Shown here piece by piece: positions 61,734 through 64,000 of a stretch of 64,000 nt of DNA; within the stretch, counting starts at the first letter, position 1, and every line of letters begins with the position of its first letter. The stretch spans positions 62,001 through 126,000 of the forward strand of contig LYSY01000009.1 of NCBI GenBank assembly GCA_001657395.1, in the 5' to 3' direction. A program made the translations under genes and the position numbers. The stretch is from Rhodospirillales bacterium BBD 1991-14 (GTDB lineage Bacteria > Pseudomonadota > Alphaproteobacteria > Kiloniellales > Kiloniellaceae). The notes below the pieces were generated by a model. It did not search any database. It saw nothing but the letters and a program-made list of their open reading frames with translations, and was not told the origin of the DNA.

Positions 61734-64000
61734 GCATCCGCTCCCCTTCCGGATCGAAGAACACCGGGCTCTCGGCCACCACGCAGGGCACCACCTTGCC
61801 GCCCACCAGGGGCGCGTAGAGCGTCTCGCCCTTGCGCGCGAGGCCGCCCTTAACCAGGGCCATGGCGATGGAGCGCCCGCAGTTGGGGCTGTAGTAGCTG
61901 GAGGTGATATGCCCGAGCATTGCCATGGGCGGCTGCGCTTCGACTTTCTCCACGAGCTGCGCGCCCTCCGGCAGCACCTCGTCCGGGTCCGTGGTGAGGA
62001 TGCCGACAAGCTGCTTGCGGTCCGGCTTTGCCATGTCCTCGCGCGTGAGGGAGCGCTTGCCGACGAAGTCCTTGGTCTTGGAGACGATCCAGCCCATGTC
62101 GAGATCGAGCGGCGTGACCGAGCCGTCGGTCTCCTGGCCGACGATGATGTAGCCCTTTTCGGCGCGCAGCACATGCATGGCTTCGGTGCCGTAGGAGGTG
62201 ATGCCGTAGCGTTCGCCCGCCGTCATCACCGTCTGCCAGACCGCCATGCCGAAGGAGGCGGGCACGTTGATCTCGTAGGACAGCTCGCCGGTGAAGGAGA
62301 TGCGGAAGATGCGTGCCGGGGCACCGGCCACCCGCGCGGCGGTGTAGCCCATGTGGGGCAGGGCATTGCCCGAGAGCTCGGCGTCGCTCAGCTCGGCCAG
62401 CAGGCGCCGGGCGTTGGGCCCGGAAAGGGTGATGGTGGCGAACTGCTCGGTGACCGAGGTCAGGAAGACTTTCAGGTCCGGCCACTCGGTCTGCAGGTAG
62501 TCCTCCAGATGGGCCAGCACCGGGGCGGCGTTGCCGGTTGTGGTGGTCATCAGGAAGTGGTTTTCGCCCAGGCGCGTGGTGACGCCGTCGTCCATCACCA
62601 TGCCGTCCTCGCCCAGCATCAGGCCGTAGCGGCAGCGCCCGATATCCAGTTTCTTCCAGGCGTTGGTGTAGACGCGGTTCAGGAACTCGGCGGCGTCCGG
62701 CCCCTGGATGTCGATCTTGCCGAGGGTCGAGGCATCCAGCACGCCGAGGGAGTCGCGCACCGCCTTGACCTCGCGGTTCACCGCGGCGTGGATGTCTTCG
62801 CCGAACTGCGGGTAATACCAGGGCCGGCGCCACTGGCCGACGTCCTCGAAGAGAGCGCCGTTGCGCTCGTGCCAGGCATGCATCGGCGTGCGGCGAATGG
62901 GGTCCAGCAGGTCGTCGACGTCGCGCCCGGCGAAGATGCCGAAGCTCACCGGCGTGTAGGGTGGGCGGAAGGTGGTGACCCCGACCTCCGGCAGCGGGCG
63001 GCCGAAGTCGTCGGCGACGATGCCGATGGCATTGACGTTGCCGAGCTTGCCCTGGTCGGTGGCCATGCCCGTTGTGGTGTAGCGCTTCACGTGTTCGATC
63101 GAGCGGTAGCCCTCGCGCAGCGCCAGCTTCAGGTCGGCGGCGGTGACATCGTTCTGCTGATCGACGAAGTGCTTGGCCTTCTTGCCCAGCGGTTTGTCGG
63201 AGGGGACCAGCCAGATCCAGCGCCCCGGCAGGCAGCCGCGGTCCTCGGCGCCGGCTGTCACCGCAGCGCCGGCGGCGAAGCCGGCTTCTCCGGCTGCCGC
63301 CGCTCCCGCCGCCGCGCCTTCGGCCAGGCAGGTAGCCAGGCCGAAGCCGCCGTTGGCCGCTCCCGCGGCACGCTGGCCCGGCTGCTGGGCCGCGCCCGGC
63401 ACGAAGCAGGCCTGCTCGGCATCCCAGACGAGCTGGCCCTTGGCATGGCAGAAGAGGTGGACCGTCGGGCTCCAGCCGCCGGAGACGGCCAGGAGGTCGC
63501 AGTCGATCTCCTCCACCGCGCCGACCACGGCGTCGCCCTCGGCGCTCAGCTCGGCGACGCGCACCTTGCTGACCCGCTTCTTGCCCTCGGTGCCGATGAT
63601 GGCGTGGTCGGCCAGGATGCGCAGGCCGGCGGCCTCCGCCCGTTCGGTGAGCGGCCCGCCGGGGGCGGCGCGCAGATCGACCACGGCGGCGACCTCGACC
63701 CCGGCGGCTGTCAGGTCCAGGGCCGCGCCGTAGCCGCTGTCGTTGTTGGTGAAGACCACGGCGCGCCGGCCCGGCTTGACAGCGTAGCGGTTCAGGTAGC
63801 TCTGCACCGCCGAGGCGGTCATGATCCCCGGCCGGTCGTTGTCGGCGAAGACCATGGGCCGCTCGATGGCGCCGGTGCAGAAGACCGCCTGCTTGGCGCG
63901 CAGCTTCCAGAGCCGATGGCGCGGCAGGTGGTCGGGCGCTTCGGGCAGATGGTCGGTGACGTTCTCCATGACGCCGTAGAAGCCGTGATCGAAGGCACCG
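61726..64000 (-). CDS. soxA: Sarcosine oxidase alpha subunit (N-terminus missing at window edge)
   Basis: The frame is open to the right edge, giving over 750 residues of a protein usually near 1000. Seen are the NAD/FAD-binding part (KAVFCTGAIERPMVFADNDRPG region, given in pieces), an Ala/Gly-rich insert (about residues 195-245 of the visible part), and the C-terminal GcvT-like THF domain (FTGELSYEINVPASF, TPLDLDMGWIVSK). It oxidises sarcosine to glycine, one-carbon THF and H2O2. The true start is outside the window. Confidence 0.93.
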   Translation of the reverse strand, partial: GAFDHGFYGVMENVTDHLPEAPDHLPRHRLWKLRAKQAVFCTGAIERPMVFADNDRPGIMTASAVQSYLNRYAVKPGRRAVVFTNNDSGYGAALDLTAAGVEVAAVVDLRAAPGGPLTERAEAAGLRILADHAIIGTEGKKRVSKVRVAELSAEGDAVVGAVEEIDCDLLAVSGGWSPTVHLFCHAKGQLVWDAEQACFVPGAAQQPGQRAAGAANGGFGLATCLAEGAAAGAAAAGEAGFAAGAAVTAGAEDRGCLPGRWIWLVPSDKPLGKKAKHFVDQQNDVTAADLKLALREGYRSIEHVKRYTTTGMATDQGKLGNVNAIGIVADDFGRPLPEVGVTTFRPPYTPVSFGIFAGRDVDDLLDPIRRTPMHAWHERNGALFEDVGQWRRPWYYPQFGEDIHAAVNREVKAVRDSLGVLDASTLGKIDIQGPDAAEFLNRVYTNAWKKLDIGRCRYGLMLGEDGMVMDDGVTTRLGENHFLMTTTTGNAAPVLAHLEDYLQTEWPDLKVFLTSVTEQFATITLSGPNARRLLAELSDAELSGNALPHMGYTAARVAGAPARIFRISFTGELSYEINVPASFGMAVWQTVMTAGERYGITSYGTEAMHVLRAEKGYIIVGQETDGSVTPLDLDMGWIVSKTKDFVGKRSLTREDMAKPDRKQLVGILTTDPDEVLPEGAQLVEKVEAQPPMAMLGHITSSYYSPNCGRSIAMALVKGGLARKGETLYAPLVGGKVVPCVVAESPVFFDPEGERMRG

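Overview
The window is about 64 kb of GC-rich, gene-dense chromosomal DNA from an alphaproteobacterium. Evidence for this is the six-gene ABC-type glycerol importer beside glpD, the choXWV and betIBA choline genes, a NadQ-type regulator controlling nadA/nadC, a heterotetrameric sarcosine oxidase, and the Flp-pilus (TadG-like) gene. A marine or host-associated Rhodospirillales-like or rhizobial-like organism is my inference; no rRNA or tRNA gene is present to fix it. No prophage, transposase, CRISPR array or plasmid function was seen.

Layout. 1-9.4 kb: a DUF427 gene cut by the left edge, then glpR and the operon glpD-glpS-glpT-glpP-glpQ-glpU-glpV for glycerol uptake and glycerol-3-phosphate oxidation, closed by a clear terminator. 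9.4-19.1 kb: a trypsin-fold lipoprotein that has lost its catalytic triad, a small secreted protein, a LOG-family enzyme, an MFS/LysR pair, a rhodanese and DinB pair, a photolyase, and two tandem secreted fasciclin (FAS1) genes. 19.1-32.3 kb: the four ligase-associated DNA-repair genes (phosphoesterase and helicase at one end, exonuclease and ATP-dependent ligase at the other) flank an insert holding a TadG-like gene, nadQ-nadA-nadC with two visible operators, a lipoprotein, a HIT protein and an alpha/beta hydrolase. 32.3-35 kb: dispersed repeats, a RidA protein and a large secreted helical-repeat protein.

35-50 kb is a hub for one-carbon and osmolyte metabolism: betA, betB, betI, the choline importer choXWV, a HAD phosphatase, a 2-oxoglutarate/Fe(II)-type oxygenase, a betaine-homocysteine methyltransferase, a dimethylglycine dehydrogenase and a non-pyrrolysine MttB-family methyltransferase. 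The right edge (61-64 kb) carries soxA and soxG of sarcosine oxidase, so most steps from choline through betaine, dimethylglycine and sarcosine to glycine are encoded here.

50-61 kb: small hypotheticals, an acoABC acetoin dehydrogenase operon without its E3 component, an ArsR-controlled stress-type operon (two SRPBCC, VOC, DUF1428), a divergent MarR/GST pair with a palindromic operator, a GFA-fold zinc protein, a Popeye-like membrane protein with a cyclic-nucleotide-binding fold, and a second GST.

Cross-cutting signals: (i) a GC-rich intergenic repeat of 105-158 bp in three copies; (ii) short tandem duplications that span stop codons at five genes; (iii) several palindromic operators at divergent promoters; (iv) proteins with replaced catalytic residues (pseudo-trypsin, GlpS/GlpT).
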